Source: Vreelandella nanhaiensis (GTDB lineage Bacteria > Pseudomonadota > Gammaproteobacteria > Pseudomonadales > Halomonadaceae). From it: a DNA stretch of 52,934 nucleotides. The DNA is taken from assembly GCF_003990185.1 (NCBI RefSeq), contig NZ_RZHF01000001.1:1-52934 (forward strand), read 5' to 3'. Positions 16,717 through 24,995 of this stretch are shown piece by piece. A model generated the notes under the pieces. It worked only from the letters and a program-made list of their open reading frames with translations. It had not been told where the DNA came from and did not search any database. Made by a program: the position numbers and the translations under genes. The first letter of the stretch is position 1. Every line of letters starts with the position of its first letter.

Positions 16717-19425
16717 TCAATTACTCCCTTTGGCTGTTTTCTTGGCAGGCTTCTTTGCTTTTTCTTCAGCAATCAATTTTTCGTAACGGGCGAAGAGGTA
16801 CTCCAAACGCTCGGTAGCGTCTTTGAATGGCTTGTCGCGGTAAAGGTTTTCAACGGCGCGATCCAGAGCTTTATGGGCTTCCCGCAATGGCTCTGGCATT
16901 GCTTTCGGGTCATAAAGTTGCGACAAGGATTTGTCAGGGTAGTCTTCGCGAAGAATAAGAATTGTTTCTGCTAAACTTTCAACATTATTCCTCTGATCAC
17001 TGATTATATTCGGCCATGGGAATGTGTTGTAAACTAAAGTTGGTGAATACCGGTAACGGCTCTCCAAGCGTCCAGCAACAGCACGCATCCAGTCGTTGTG
17101 CATTTCGGATGTTAGGATTCCGAACTCGTAAAGCCCCCCATTATCGACAAAGAAGTTTGGTGCTATAGGTATTTTATTAGAACCCAATATGTCGATCGGT
17201 ATATAATCCCTCCTCTCAGAAGACACTTGCGGCATAAAAACATAATTTCCGGGATTGTGCTGTTCTCGAAACAGGTGAGGTCTCTCAGCCTGCTTTTGGC
17301 TTCCCTTGTCACTGCTTGAAAGCCTTTTCACGCGAACGGATTCAACCCGCCTGGAGAGCTCTTCCGAGCTATTAATATCATCTTCAGTAGCATCAACTAG
17401 CCATAAGCAATATCTTCTCTTCCCGTTTAAGAATTCGGCTGCACCTACAATTTCGCGAATCCATTTCTCGATGCCGGGCTCTTTCTCCAGTAGAGAATCT
17501 TTCTCGCCTTCCGAGAAGATCAAGTAACCACCGTCATTCGTGTAGTTACCCATCACCATTTCTTTGTCATGATTTAAGCTGGATGACCTACCTTTTACTA
17601 CCATATTGGGGCCATCAATTAGGTATGGCGATATATTTTTCGCAGATCTCTTAAATTCTCCTGAATAAATATGCTTAGACTCTCTGGATTTATGAGAAAA
17701 TCCTAGTATAGCTACATGCACCCCCGCATTCTTTTTTGCATTGTTTGACCACTTAAATGTTGAGTGTGCAAAATTTAACTTAACACCTTCCTTTAACAAC
17801 TGCCCCCAAACAAGGTTGGCTTGAACGCCTTGGAATATTGAATTAGTTGCGACAAATGCTGCTTCGCTATCGCTTGGATTTAAGCTCATATACCTAGACG
17901 CTTTGAAAAACCATCCGGCAACGAAATCAACTTTACCTGGGCTTTTTACCGGCTTTAATGTGTTCGAAAGATCCTTTGATTGCTCTTTGGTTCTAAATCT
18001 GTCACCTATAAAAGGAGGGTTTCCACACAAGTAGACCTCTCCGCCGGCTGGACAGATAGACGCCCAATCAATCTTCAATGCATTACCGCAAGCTATGTTC
18101 CCTGAATCTTTCAATGGAAGGGCCGCCTCGGAATAACCAAACTTAGCTTTGAACGCAACGTTCATCTGATGTTCTGCCAGCCATAGAGAAAGTATGGCAA
18201 TTTCATGCGCAAAATCATCAATTTCGATGCCGTGAAACTGGGACAGCTTAATTCCTGAGTAATACATTTCAGTCTGATCCGACACCGTGTTCAGAGCGTC
18301 GATGATTTCCATTTCCAGCTTTCGCAACTCTTTGTAAGCAATGATCAGGAAATTTCCTGAGCCGCAGGCCGGATCAAAAATGCGCAAATTCTGGAGGCGC
18401 AGAAGTAGCTCCTTCAGTTTTCGTTCGTTCTTCCGACTCTTCTCAAGCTCTGTATAAAGTTTGTCGAGGAAGAGAGGCTGGATCACTTTCATGATGTTGG
18501 AGACAGAGGTGTAATGCTGCCCCAGGCTTCCCCGTTGTTCTTCGTCAATGACCGCCTGGAACATTGAGCCAAAAATGTCTGGATTGATCTCAGACCAGTC
18601 CATGCTCCCGCAATCAATCAAAAGTCGTCGAGCTTTTCTTCCAAATTCTGGAATGGGCTCATCCGCCTCAAAGAGGCCGCCATTGACGTAAGGGAACTCC
18701 TGGAAGTGAGCAGCCATAGATGCTCGCTCAGGAGCTTTATCATCCAGATTCAAGACAGTGAAGAGATCTGAGAAAAACTGATCTACGTCAGAGCCATCTT
18801 CCTGTGTCGTTGACTGAATGGCAGATGTCATCTGACCCTGAGCGAAGATGCCGGTGTCTTCGGCGTAAAAGCAGAACAAGAGGCGGGTAAGGAAAACGTT
18901 GAGAGCGTGAATGTCCTCAGGCTTCGAGAGGTCATTGCGCTCGCGGATCAAATCAAACAGCCGACCCATCTTCTCAGAGGCTTTAACGTCAGCTGGATGC
19001 TCTGAGTACATTACTGCCTTCTCGTATCCGGCCAGCGGGAGGAAGAAGGCATATTGCTTATCCAGCTCATCCATCGTAGTTTCAAGGCGCTCTTCTGCCT
19101 TGAGATCTAAGGCAACCAGGCTCTTAAAGTCAGTGACGATGACAAAGCGGATATCGTTCCGTGGCACGACCTCGCTTGCCTTGAGCGAGTCGGCTTCAGT
19201 ATTCAAATCCGTCCCCTCTGGAACAGATCGGAAATAGAGCTTCTTCTTCAGCCCAATATCATCACCGCTGGCAACGTTTCGGCTATCGTCACCTTTGCGA
19301 AGGCGGGTTATGGTGCTCTTCGGAAATCCGTAAGCATCTAGGAAGGAGAAGATGAACTCATCCGGATTGAGGTTGGAGCAGGCCTGCTCCATGGATTCGA
19401 TAATGCGTGCCTGACTAATCGCCAT
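16717..19425 (-). CDS. MmeI-like class I DNA methyltransferase
   Basis: I start at ATG 19425 (MAISQARII), behind AGGAG, giving 902 aa. The N-terminal part (residues 1-140) resembles the MmeI family N-domain, including ITRLRKGD and LKKKLYFRS. A helical spacer follows. The methyltransferase core has motif I FDPACGSGNF (350-359), HGIEID (motif II region, ~398) and motif IV NPPF (469-472), indicating N6-adenine methylation. Residues ~600-820 look like a target recognition domain and the C-terminus is helical. In full MmeI enzymes the N-domain is an endonuclease; here the D-ExK nuclease motif is not clear, and cleavage may have moved to the GIY-YIG partner. First gene of the operon. Confidence 0.88.
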   Translation of the reverse strand: MAISQARIIESMEQACSNLNPDEFIFSFLDAYGFPKSTITRLRKGDDSRNVASGDDIGLKKKLYFRSVPEGTDLNTEADSLKASEVVPRNDIRFVIVTDFKSLVALDLKAEERLETTMDELDKQYAFFLPLAGYEKAVMYSEHPADVKASEKMGRLFDLIRERNDLSKPEDIHALNVFLTRLLFCFYAEDTGIFAQGQMTSAIQSTTQEDGSDVDQFFSDLFTVLNLDDKAPERASMAAHFQEFPYVNGGLFEADEPIPEFGRKARRLLIDCGSMDWSEINPDIFGSMFQAVIDEEQRGSLGQHYTSVSNIMKVIQPLFLDKLYTELEKSRKNERKLKELLLRLQNLRIFDPACGSGNFLIIAYKELRKLEMEIIDALNTVSDQTEMYYSGIKLSQFHGIEIDDFAHEIAILSLWLAEHQMNVAFKAKFGYSEAALPLKDSGNIACGNALKIDWASICPAGGEVYLCGNPPFIGDRFRTKEQSKDLSNTLKPVKSPGKVDFVAGWFFKASRYMSLNPSDSEAAFVATNSIFQGVQANLVWGQLLKEGVKLNFAHSTFKWSNNAKKNAGVHVAILGFSHKSRESKHIYSGEFKRSAKNISPYLIDGPNMVVKGRSSSLNHDKEMVMGNYTNDGGYLIFSEGEKDSLLEKEPGIEKWIREIVGAAEFLNGKRRYCLWLVDATEDDINSSEELSRRVESVRVKRLSSSDKGSQKQAERPHLFREQHNPGNYVFMPQVSSERRDYIPIDILGSNKIPIAPNFFVDNGGLYEFGILTSEMHNDWMRAVAGRLESRYRYSPTLVYNTFPWPNIISDQRNNVESLAETILILREDYPDKSLSQLYDPKAMPEPLREAHKALDRAVENLYRDKPFKDATERLEYLFARYEKLIAEEKAKKPAKKTAKGSN

Positions 19426-19487
19426 GTTTCCACTCCTGGCCAGTCGTTCGTCGAGCCTTCGACTATGTGCGAATTCTGACGACAGAA

Positions 19488-19610
19488 TACACACTTAGTT
19501 CCGGTTTAGAAACTCAATGATACGACAGAGGCATCACACACGCAATTCCGGTTTACGGGTTCGGTGACACACTGTAGGCTGGAGTGGAATTACACACTGG
19601 ATTCCGGATA
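19488..19610. repeat. Cluster of short direct repeats (CACAC ... TTCCGG)
   Basis: Between the methyltransferase gene and the partition region, units combining CACAC with TTCCGG recur: ACACACTTAGTTCCGGTTTA (from 19489), CACACACGCAATTCCGGTTT (from 19534) and TACACACTGGATTCCGGATA (from 19587), plus a partial GACACACTG near 19566. Multi-copy short repeats like this are typical of the ends of some transposons (IS21- or Tn7-like) but could also be an operator cluster for the operon. The last unit also supplies the C-terminus of the ORF at 19590-19886. Confidence 0.5.
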
Positions 19611-19886
19611 CCCGTTTAAAAAAGGTATCAGCACAGCTATTAATGAATCTGGGTGTAGTGCGCAGGTTCCTCGATCATTGTCCACTATGTCATTAAGCAA
19701 CGGTTGCCCAATTGTCTTACGTGCGTATCTATCCAGCTCGACCTTAAAAGTAGCAAGCTCTTTAACTACGTCTTCATGACCAATTGAAACAGGTTGCTTG
19801 ATGAGATTCAGTGGGGGATGGTCGGGTTCAGGCACTGCTGATGACTCCGTGTTGACTGGCTCAGAAAGGTGGGGCTGGTTTGACAT
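19590..19886 (-). CDS. Hypothetical protein, last gene of partition operon, possibly truncated
   Basis: ATG 19886 opens a 98-aa frame, unrecognised, with a proline-rich first third and a helical second part (HEDVVKELATFKVELDRYARK). It follows the winged-helix gene by 37 bases, separated by a GC-rich hairpin (19892-19910). Its last codons (GYPESSV) lie in the repeat cluster at 19587-19605, so the natural C-terminus may have been replaced when foreign DNA joined here. Confidence 0.45.
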   Translation of the reverse strand: MSNQPHLSEPVNTESSAVPEPDHPPLNLIKQPVSIGHEDVVKELATFKVELDRYARKTIGQPLLNDIVDNDRGTCALHPDSLIAVLIPFLNGYPESSV

Positions 19887-19891
19887 AATTC

Positions 19892-19910
19892 GGGGAGCTA
19901 TTTGCTCCCC
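19892..19910 (-). other. GC-rich hairpin between two partition-operon genes
   Basis: GGGGAGC and GCTCCCC pair around a five-base loop just ahead of the start codon of the 98-aa frame. No T-run follows on either strand, so it is not a classical terminator. It could act as a processing or attenuation hairpin that lowers expression of the last gene. Confidence 0.4.
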
Positions 19911-19923
19911 GGGTGTCAGCTGG

Positions 19924-20205
19924 CTAGGAAGTGCTGTCTCCAAAATGCACTCGAAAGGAGTTTGGGTCCAAGATTCCCCAGCCTTCAAGTGCGTAATAGC
20001 CCATTGCACCTTCAGGTGAGCTAGGGTCACGAATAAAGAGGATTTTTACCTTAAACTCTTCCCGGATCGAAGTCAGCTGCCGTTTAACCGTGCCAGCCGG
20101 GATGCCCGTAGCTTCAGAGATGTCCTGAAGGCTTGGGCGATCCATGTGGTCAATAGCACGGATAATGTCGTATTTTCGCTGTGTGTCACGCGATAGGCTC
20201 GGCAT
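19924..20205 (-). CDS. Small winged helix-turn-helix DNA-binding protein
   Basis: A 93-aa protein starting five bases after the parB stop. The N-terminal half is a helix-turn-helix of the winged type: RKYDIIRAIDHMDRPSLQDI, then ATGIPAGTVKRQL as recognition helix. The rest forms a probable wing. Small HTH proteins next to plasmid parAB genes usually act as transcriptional regulators or accessory partition factors. It is a candidate, besides ParB, for binding the shared 16-bp palindromes. Confidence 0.7.
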   Translation of the reverse strand: MPSLSRDTQRKYDIIRAIDHMDRPSLQDISEATGIPAGTVKRQLTSIREEFKVKILFIRDPSSPEGAMGYYALEGWGILDPNSFRVHFGDSTS

Positions 20206-20210
20206 AGAGG

Positions 20211-21380
20211 TCAGTCCTCACCCTCGACACCAAGTAGCTGAACGTCAGAGACTCTTACCCTCAGTGTGTCTTTTTCATCATTATCTAGTCGAACCCAGCA
20301 ATAGCCAGGCTCATGATCGATACGATCAGTCTGTAGCATGCCACTACGTTGTGCGCCCTTCACGGTAACGCCTACCACGACCCGAGCCCGGGTGGGCTCC
20401 TTTGCCATTACTGGCGCTGGTGTATCAAGTTCGGCGCCAGCAGCCTTTTTAGGCTGGGGTTGCTCAGTATTAGTGGCCGATTTAGGTCTCGGTGGCTTTT
20501 CCTGTGCAACATCCCCCTTACCAAGAGAGGAGTCATCTTTCTCGTTAAACTGGGGCGGCATTGCGGGCTGGACATCATCAACAGTGTTCCCCATGCCAGA
20601 GTTTCCAGCGGAGGGGGATGAGTCGAATCCGCTCAGTGGTGGCTGGTCATCATTCGTCCCTAGAGCTGGCGCTGGAACCTGAGCCTCCATGGGAACTGTT
20701 TCAGGGTCTTCAGCCAGAGTGCCACCCTTTGCCTGTTTCAGCAGCTCACGGCAGGCTTTTCGGCTGATTCCGTCTACTAAGGCCTTTTCGCAAATGCGTT
20801 CAGCCTTCTCTGGCGCAATTTGATAAATCTGCCTGAGCGAATTCAGCGATTCGGGGTCAGCCGTGACATCTTCCTCGTATAGCTTCTGTACGCATTCGGG
20901 GAGCTTGAGCAGCGATAGGTGCTGCGAGATATAACCACGCGATTTACCTAGACGCTTAGCCACATCGACGGCCTTCCACTTAGCGTCAATGAATTTCTGA
21001 ATCCCCTTGGCGATTTCCATCGGAGTCAGGTTTTCCCGCTGAATGTTTTCAATCAGCTCGCCGGCTGTTTCGTCCAGCTCCTCCTGGTCCTTTTTGTTGA
21101 CGATCGCCTCAACCGGCACACCGGCCAGTTTACATGCACGCCAACGGCGCTCACCTTTCTGAATTCGATACTTACCGTTAGCATCCTTAGGAGATACGAT
21201 GATCGGCTGTTCCTGGCCATGCGACTTAATTGAGTCGGCTAGCTCCTCAATACCGCCGAATTTCTCTCGGACTTGGCCATTTTTCGGCACCACTTCAGCT
21301 GTATCCAGCACCAATACTTCCTTGGCGCCTTTAGAGCGGCGTGAGAGGCTTTGCAGGTTGTCTAGTTGTCCTAATGCCAT
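20211..21380 (-). CDS. parB: KorB-like ParB partition and regulatory protein
   Basis: Start ATG 21380 (MALGQLDNL), one base after the parA stop. The 389-aa protein has the ParB N-terminal CTPase domain with the GERRWRA box (~residues 94-100) and ENIQRENLTP, a KorB-type helix-turn-helix (VAKRLGKSRGYISQHLSLLKLP), a long disordered acidic/proline linker (~235-320) and a C-terminal SH3-like dimerisation domain with HEPGYCWVRLDNDEKDTLRV as in KorB of IncP plasmids. KorB both segregates the plasmid and represses many promoters. The linker contains an iteron core (20505-20519) that encodes GDVAQ, the same peptide as in the repeat protein at the window end. Confidence 0.9.
   Translation of the reverse strand: MALGQLDNLQSLSRRSKGAKEVLVLDTAEVVPKNGQVREKFGGIEELADSIKSHGQEQPIIVSPKDANGKYRIQKGERRWRACKLAGVPVEAIVNKKDQEELDETAGELIENIQRENLTPMEIAKGIQKFIDAKWKAVDVAKRLGKSRGYISQHLSLLKLPECVQKLYEEDVTADPESLNSLRQIYQIAPEKAERICEKALVDGISRKACRELLKQAKGGTLAEDPETVPMEAQVPAPALGTNDDQPPLSGFDSSPSAGNSGMGNTVDDVQPAMPPQFNEKDDSSLGKGDVAQEKPPRPKSATNTEQPQPKKAAGAELDTPAPVMAKEPTRARVVVGVTVKGAQRSGMLQTDRIDHEPGYCWVRLDNDEKDTLRVRVSDVQLLGVEGED
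20505..20519 (+). repeat. Iteron copy inside parB
   Basis: TGCAACATCCCCCTT matches the origin iteron at 12 of 15 positions, within the preceding TG as well (CTGTGCAACATCCCC). On the coding strand it specifies KGDVAQ in the disordered linker of ParB, where sequence is free to vary. Confidence 0.6.
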
Positions 21381-21381
21381 G

Positions 21382-22158
21382 TCAGCCCACCTTTTCCATG
21401 AGTTCTTCGATAACTGCACGGATCTCTTTGCCAGCCTCTCGTGCCGATGTCTTTTTTATGCTCCAAACGGGTACGCCATTGAGGTTGGCCACGTCGAGTT
21501 GCCCTCTAACGCCAATCTCAGATTTGTAGACCAGATCCGGCACCGCCTTGCGAAGCTCATCTCGCGTGATCATGTCCTCCTCGAAACCGCGTTTGAGGTT
21601 ATTGATCACCATCCCGGTGTTTTCCAACTCGGGATTCAGCTCCTCCTGAACGCTTATGATCGTGTTCAGCAGACCCTCTACGCCATCCAGTGCGAAACCA
21701 CTTACTTGCACCGGACAAATGACATGAGTGGACATAGTGAGTGCAGCTACTAGCTTACGGCCCAAACTAGGGGGGCAGTCGACAAGCACGTAATCGTAAT
21801 TATCCAGTATGCCGCTAGCCTTCAGGTTTGTGATCGGGTTGACCACACAGTTGAGCGGTAGGGACTCAATCTCAGATAGCTCTGGATCGTTCTTGGTTGT
21901 CCAAATCAGATCCATTCCGCGCACGCACTTCATCGGCTGGATTTCATGCATGTTCTCATCGAACAACCGGACTGATGGTGTGCCTGTATAGGTTGCCTCA
22001 TCGCTCTGGCTCAACCGGCTAGATGTGTTGCCCTGTGGGTCGAAATCAACTGCTAGTACGCGATAGCCCGCCTCCACGAGGTAGAAGACTGTTTGAAGGC
22101 AAATGGTCGATTTTCCGACCCCGCCTTTCTGATTGGAGAAACTGATTATTTTGGTCAT
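21382..22158 (-). CDS. parA: ParA-type partition ATPase (IncC-like)
   Basis: The 258-aa form starting at ATG 22158 (MTKIISFSNQKGGVGKST) is the conventional length; a TTG 18 codons upstream is less likely. The deviant Walker A KGGVGKST (~10-17), Walker A' (VDFDPQGN) and Walker B (YVLVDCPP) are all present. There is no N-terminal HTH, so it is a small ParA of type Ib-like size, but its partner is a KorB-like ParB as in IncP IncC-KorB. It moves plasmid copies apart by ATP-dependent nucleoid binding. The promoter region carries one of the shared palindromes (22233-22248). Confidence 0.92.
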   Translation of the reverse strand: MTKIISFSNQKGGVGKSTICLQTVFYLVEAGYRVLAVDFDPQGNTSSRLSQSDEATYTGTPSVRLFDENMHEIQPMKCVRGMDLIWTTKNDPELSEIESLPLNCVVNPITNLKASGILDNYDYVLVDCPPSLGRKLVAALTMSTHVICPVQVSGFALDGVEGLLNTIISVQEELNPELENTGMVINNLKRGFEEDMITRDELRKAVPDLVYKSEIGVRGQLDVANLNGVPVWSIKKTSAREAGKEIRAVIEELMEKVG

Positions 22159-22232
22159 GGAGTTCCCGGTAGCCGACCTGGAAAAAGACAGGTTGAGAAT
22201 GTCCTTGTGCAAACGGCGGCGATCCTTGCCAA

Positions 22233-22248
22233 GTTACGCATGCGAAAC
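22233..22248. promoter_or_regulatory. Shared palindrome, copy 1 (parA promoter)
   Basis: GTTACGCATGCGAAAC, one mismatch from the perfect palindrome GTTTCGCATGCGAAAC. It lies 75 bases upstream of the parA start. Four other copies lie upstream of radC-motif genes. Arms GTTTC/GAAAC equal those of bacterial parS (TGTTTCACGTGAAACA) with a six-base rather than four-base centre, so the linked ParB is the first candidate ligand. Confidence 0.7.
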
Positions 22249-22305
22249 ATGATAATCCACATAAACTGATACGGCAAATAGTATAAACCGATCTATCTAG
22301 CGCAT

Positions 22306-22330
22306 AAAAAAGGCCTGGACAGAGCCAAGC
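22306..22330 (-). terminator. Terminator of the rdgC-like gene
   Basis: On the minus strand GGCTTGG CTCTGT CCAGGCC forms a seven-bp stem with one G-T pair, followed by six Ts. It lies directly downstream of the rdgC-like stop and separates it from parA. Confidence 0.75.
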
Positions 22331-22353
22331 CAAAGACAGGATATGAGTAGGGT

Positions 22354-23061
22354 TCAGGCTGCTTTAGATGCCTGAACAGCATCCTCAGGGGTATCCTCTA
22401 GCGTAGGGACTGATTCACCCCCTAGTAGGGTTATCAGCTCCTCGACAACGGCCGCAAGAGCTGGGATGTGAATATGGGCATCCGCATCAAACCTTGATGC
22501 TTCATCATCACCCGAATCAGCATGCTCAAGCAGTGCATCATCGAATTTGATCTTCTTTAGGCCTAGATCATCCTGAAGCTGCATCGCCAGTTGACCTGTC
22601 CGAGCAATCGAAAGGGCTGAACAGATGCGGCCTCCATCAAGGTGCTGCTGTATCTCGTCACTATCGAGATCGACCTCCGAAACCTTAATCACACCATCAT
22701 TGCCAGAAGGCGATTCGAGCTGGCAGAACTCTCCAAGAGCCCAGCCTTCAGCACGCTCAGTCGAGGCAGCCAACCAACGGGTCATCAAAGCTGTTGGACG
22801 ATCGCTAGTTGCCATTGGCGTGACTTTGAGCGATCCCAGTGTAAGGCGCAACAGATCGAGTGCTTCTTCTGCTTTCTTACGACTGGCAGCGTCAATGAGT
22901 ATCCATTTACGCCTGATGTCGATAGCCATCAGAAAATGCCCGGTTCGCTTCAGGGAGGTGGGCAGTAGCTCTTCGTATACCTGCTCTTTGAGCAATTGTT
23001 TCTCCGCACGGCGCAGGTGACTTCCTGAGGCCTTCTCCATTTCAGCCGCCCTCTCCTCCAC
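22354..23061 (-). CDS. rdgC: RdgC-like recombination-associated protein, N-terminally short
   Basis: A 235-aa product from GTG 23061. It aligns with the last three-quarters of RdgC: LRRAEKQLLKEQVYEELLP, FLMAIDIRRKWILIDAASRKKAEEALDLLR, LGSLKVTP and a C-terminal LITLLGGE. About 80 N-terminal residues of the usual ~300 are missing, and an in-frame TAG lies two codons before the GTG, so this is a real truncation. RdgC dimers form a ring around DNA and inhibit RecA; ring closure needs the N-terminal part, so function is doubtful or altered. It lies upstream of the partition operon, with its own terminator. Confidence 0.75.
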   Translation of the reverse strand: MEERAAEMEKASGSHLRRAEKQLLKEQVYEELLPTSLKRTGHFLMAIDIRRKWILIDAASRKKAEEALDLLRLTLGSLKVTPMATSDRPTALMTRWLAASTERAEGWALGEFCQLESPSGNDGVIKVSEVDLDSDEIQQHLDGGRICSALSIARTGQLAMQLQDDLGLKKIKFDDALLEHADSGDDEASRFDADAHIHIPALAAVVEELITLLGGESVPTLEDTPEDAVQASKAA

Positions 23062-23410
23062 CAGCTATTTGACCGCGGCTACTGGGAGCAAACGCTGCTA
23101 CTGCCGAAAGCGAAGAATGAGATATTGAGACTGGAGTGTGTATGCCAATACTTCACCGCAAACAGCCGACCACCCTACCCTTCGAGCCTCTGTGGGCGCG
23201 CAGGCCCTGGAAAGTTTTTTTCGATGAGGCTGGTCATTTTGTCAGCCCCAAAGAATGAGCTATGTGCCCTATATGACAGTGCGTTGTCGAACACGATTAG
23301 GCCCTACGATCTTATTATTTTAGGCAAGGGAGCATGGTATTTAAATGGTGAAATAATAGATAACGGTATAACTCCCCCCCCTCCCCTAGGCGCTATAGTA
23401 AACTGGCCAG
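23062..23410. other. Gene-poor stretch upstream of rdgC
   Basis: Only weak short frames occur. On the + strand a frame from ATG 23224 (MRLVILSAPKNEL) runs to 23427 but lacks a ribosome binding site and overlaps the next gene. The missing 5' end of rdgC should have been here, so the region is probably replacement DNA left by a recombination event. Confidence 0.4.
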
Positions 23411-23668
23411 TCATTTACCTCGGATAGTCAAGCGCTTCAACACCCAAGGCCTCTCGGAGAAAGGTGTTGGCTGCCCTCCTCCCAACGTTATCTCTTTGCG
23501 GATAGTCGCTGACTCAGCCGCATTGTTCCAACACAGCTGGTATGCCGCGAGGACGGGTTGGTAGTCGACCACTCCGCCCTCACGGAGGCAGCGGAGTATG
23601 AAGCGCTGATCTTCTTTGGTAAGGGGAAGCTCATTCAGCTGGTCCAGTCGGTTATCATTGCTATCCAT
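23411..23668 (-). CDS. Hypothetical 85-aa protein
   Basis: A small charged protein starting MDSNDNRLDQLNELPLTKED, unrecognised, without membrane segments. The upstream region is AT-rich (23670-23710) and could hold its promoter. There is no clear ribosome binding site, so the call rests on frame and composition. Confidence 0.4.
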   Translation of the reverse strand: MDSNDNRLDQLNELPLTKEDQRFILRCLREGGVVDYQPVLAAYQLCWNNAAESATIRKEITLGGGQPTPFSERPWVLKRLTIRGK

Positions 23669-23739
23669 ATTATATCTATGCCAGACGACGAATTATATTA
23701 AATTCAAGCAGAATGAAACATTTAGTGTTTGCCACTTGA

Positions 23740-24090
23740 CTAAGGGATGTACAACCGTTGCCCATTGCCACTATAGCTGGCGCTTATAGTCTCCCGAGCT
23801 GTATGGCCATAATCCACGACCCCATGAACCGCCTCTTCCATCCGCCAGTGATTTCCATCCCGCGGGGCGAGGCTAACTCTCGCCAAGCCAGGGGGAAGCC
23901 TTACAGTGAAACAATGTAGATGGATGTCATCCAGGCCTTCAATCATCTTGAGATTGATCTCATCAATCTGATCCGTCTCGACCGCATACACTGTGTAGCT
24001 CCCATCCAGGCCAAGCTGTTCCTTGGCCACGGTGGTCAGCAATTCATCGAACTTCAGAGGGGCATCTGAAATGACCTTGGTATCAATCAT
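23740..24090 (-). CDS. Hypothetical protein of a three-gene coupled operon (third gene)
   Basis: A 116-aa protein with mixed alpha/beta composition and no motif I recognise. Its start overlaps the stop of the preceding gene as ATGA (24087-24090). It is the last of three genes (24922 to 23740) joined by such overlaps, so the three products are probably made in equal amounts and may act together. Confidence 0.6.
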   Translation of the reverse strand: MIDTKVISDAPLKFDELLTTVAKEQLGLDGSYTVYAVETDQIDEINLKMIEGLDDIHLHCFTVRLPPGLARVSLAPRDGNHWRMEEAVHGVVDYGHTARETISASYSGNGQRLYIP

Positions 24091-24545
24091 CCTTCACCTT
24101 GTCCCCACTGAGTGCCACCGTTCGGGCTGTTTATGCGATGGTCTGTCAGCAAGCATAGGCGCCGCCCATCGACCCATAGCTCTCGAAAAATACCCTCGTG
24201 GGTATACACACCTACAAGCACATCTAAAGGCTCTTCGTAGTACGTGGATGAAGGTGCCAGGGTGCTATCGTTGAATGGCTCTTGACGGACTTGTAACGCT
24301 ACAGCAGTTTGCCTGGCCAGCGGCACGCTCTTGTTCTTCATGCCCCATTTCCATGAGACACGATCTTTAGGCTTGAAACGCTCGTGCGATTGCTCTTCGT
24401 TTAGGAGATCCAGTGCCAGGCTAATTGTCATCTTCGTGATAGCTGGGTCACTTGGATCAACTTGGTCAGCATCCATCGACTGCTTACGCAGGCCGGATAT
24501 TACGCGCCCCAAAGAGGCGAGCCAACTTTTGTTGCCTTGCTTCAT
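24087..24545 (-). CDS. Hypothetical protein of the same operon (second gene)
   Basis: A 152-aa protein, positively charged at the N-terminus (KSWLASLGRVISGLRKQ), not recognised. It overlaps the genes on both sides by four bases. A central proline/tyrosine segment and a beta-rich C-terminus (LVGVYTHEGIFRELWVDGRR) suggest a small globular domain similar to binding modules for nucleic acid or protein. Confidence 0.6.
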   Translation of the reverse strand: MKQGNKSWLASLGRVISGLRKQSMDADQVDPSDPAITKMTISLALDLLNEEQSHERFKPKDRVSWKWGMKNKSVPLARQTAVALQVRQEPFNDSTLAPSSTYYEEPLDVLVGVYTHEGIFRELWVDGRRLCLLTDHRINSPNGGTQWGQGEG

Positions 24546-24922
24546 GCATCTATCCTCGGAGTCTTTCTATTCCGCCCGACAGCCACGGCCACACCTATTA
24601 ATGTCCATGCAGCAAGTAGCGTAAAACCTAAGTGGAGGAATGCTCCGTAAGGCGGTCCCAATTTGACAGAGAGATAAAGAGACGCACCAAACGCGATGAG
24701 CCACCGGAACCAATAATCAACTGACCTACTTGCGACCCAGCGCGCCTGCTCAAGCGTCAGAGGACGGTGCAGCCAGCGAAAGGGGTAAAGGGTCTTCTCC
24801 CGTGTACCACGGCCTACCTTGAGTGGCTGACGTGGAAATAGACGGTTCACGGCGAACTGCGGAAACATTCCTTCGATTGCTCGCCGCATAATACTAACAG
24901 TGCGTTGGTCTTGTAGAGACAT
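24542..24922 (-). CDS. Small membrane protein of the same operon (first gene)
   Basis: A 126-aa protein from ATG 24922 behind GAGGG. Residues ~70-90 (WFRWLIAFGASLYLSVKLG) and ~93-115 (AFLHLGFTLLAAWTLIGVAVAV) are two transmembrane helices; the N-terminal 65 residues are basic and cytoplasmic. The arrangement recalls small membrane proteins of conjugation or plasmid maintenance units, but I cannot name a family. It overlaps the next gene by ATGA. Confidence 0.6.
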   Translation of the reverse strand: MSLQDQRTVSIMRRAIEGMFPQFAVNRLFPRQPLKVGRGTREKTLYPFRWLHRPLTLEQARWVASRSVDYWFRWLIAFGASLYLSVKLGPPYGAFLHLGFTLLAAWTLIGVAVAVGRNRKTPRIDA

Positions 24923-24995
24923 GGGGTGCCCTCTAGCTGGGCGCCCGGACTGCCGGAGAGGGAGCCAGGGCGCATTTCTTCAAGGTGCAATAAGG

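Noticed and set aside
23125..23427. 100-aa + strand frame
   Set aside because: No ribosome binding site, a poly-T region in the middle, and the C-terminus overlaps the 85-aa gene; evidence is too thin.
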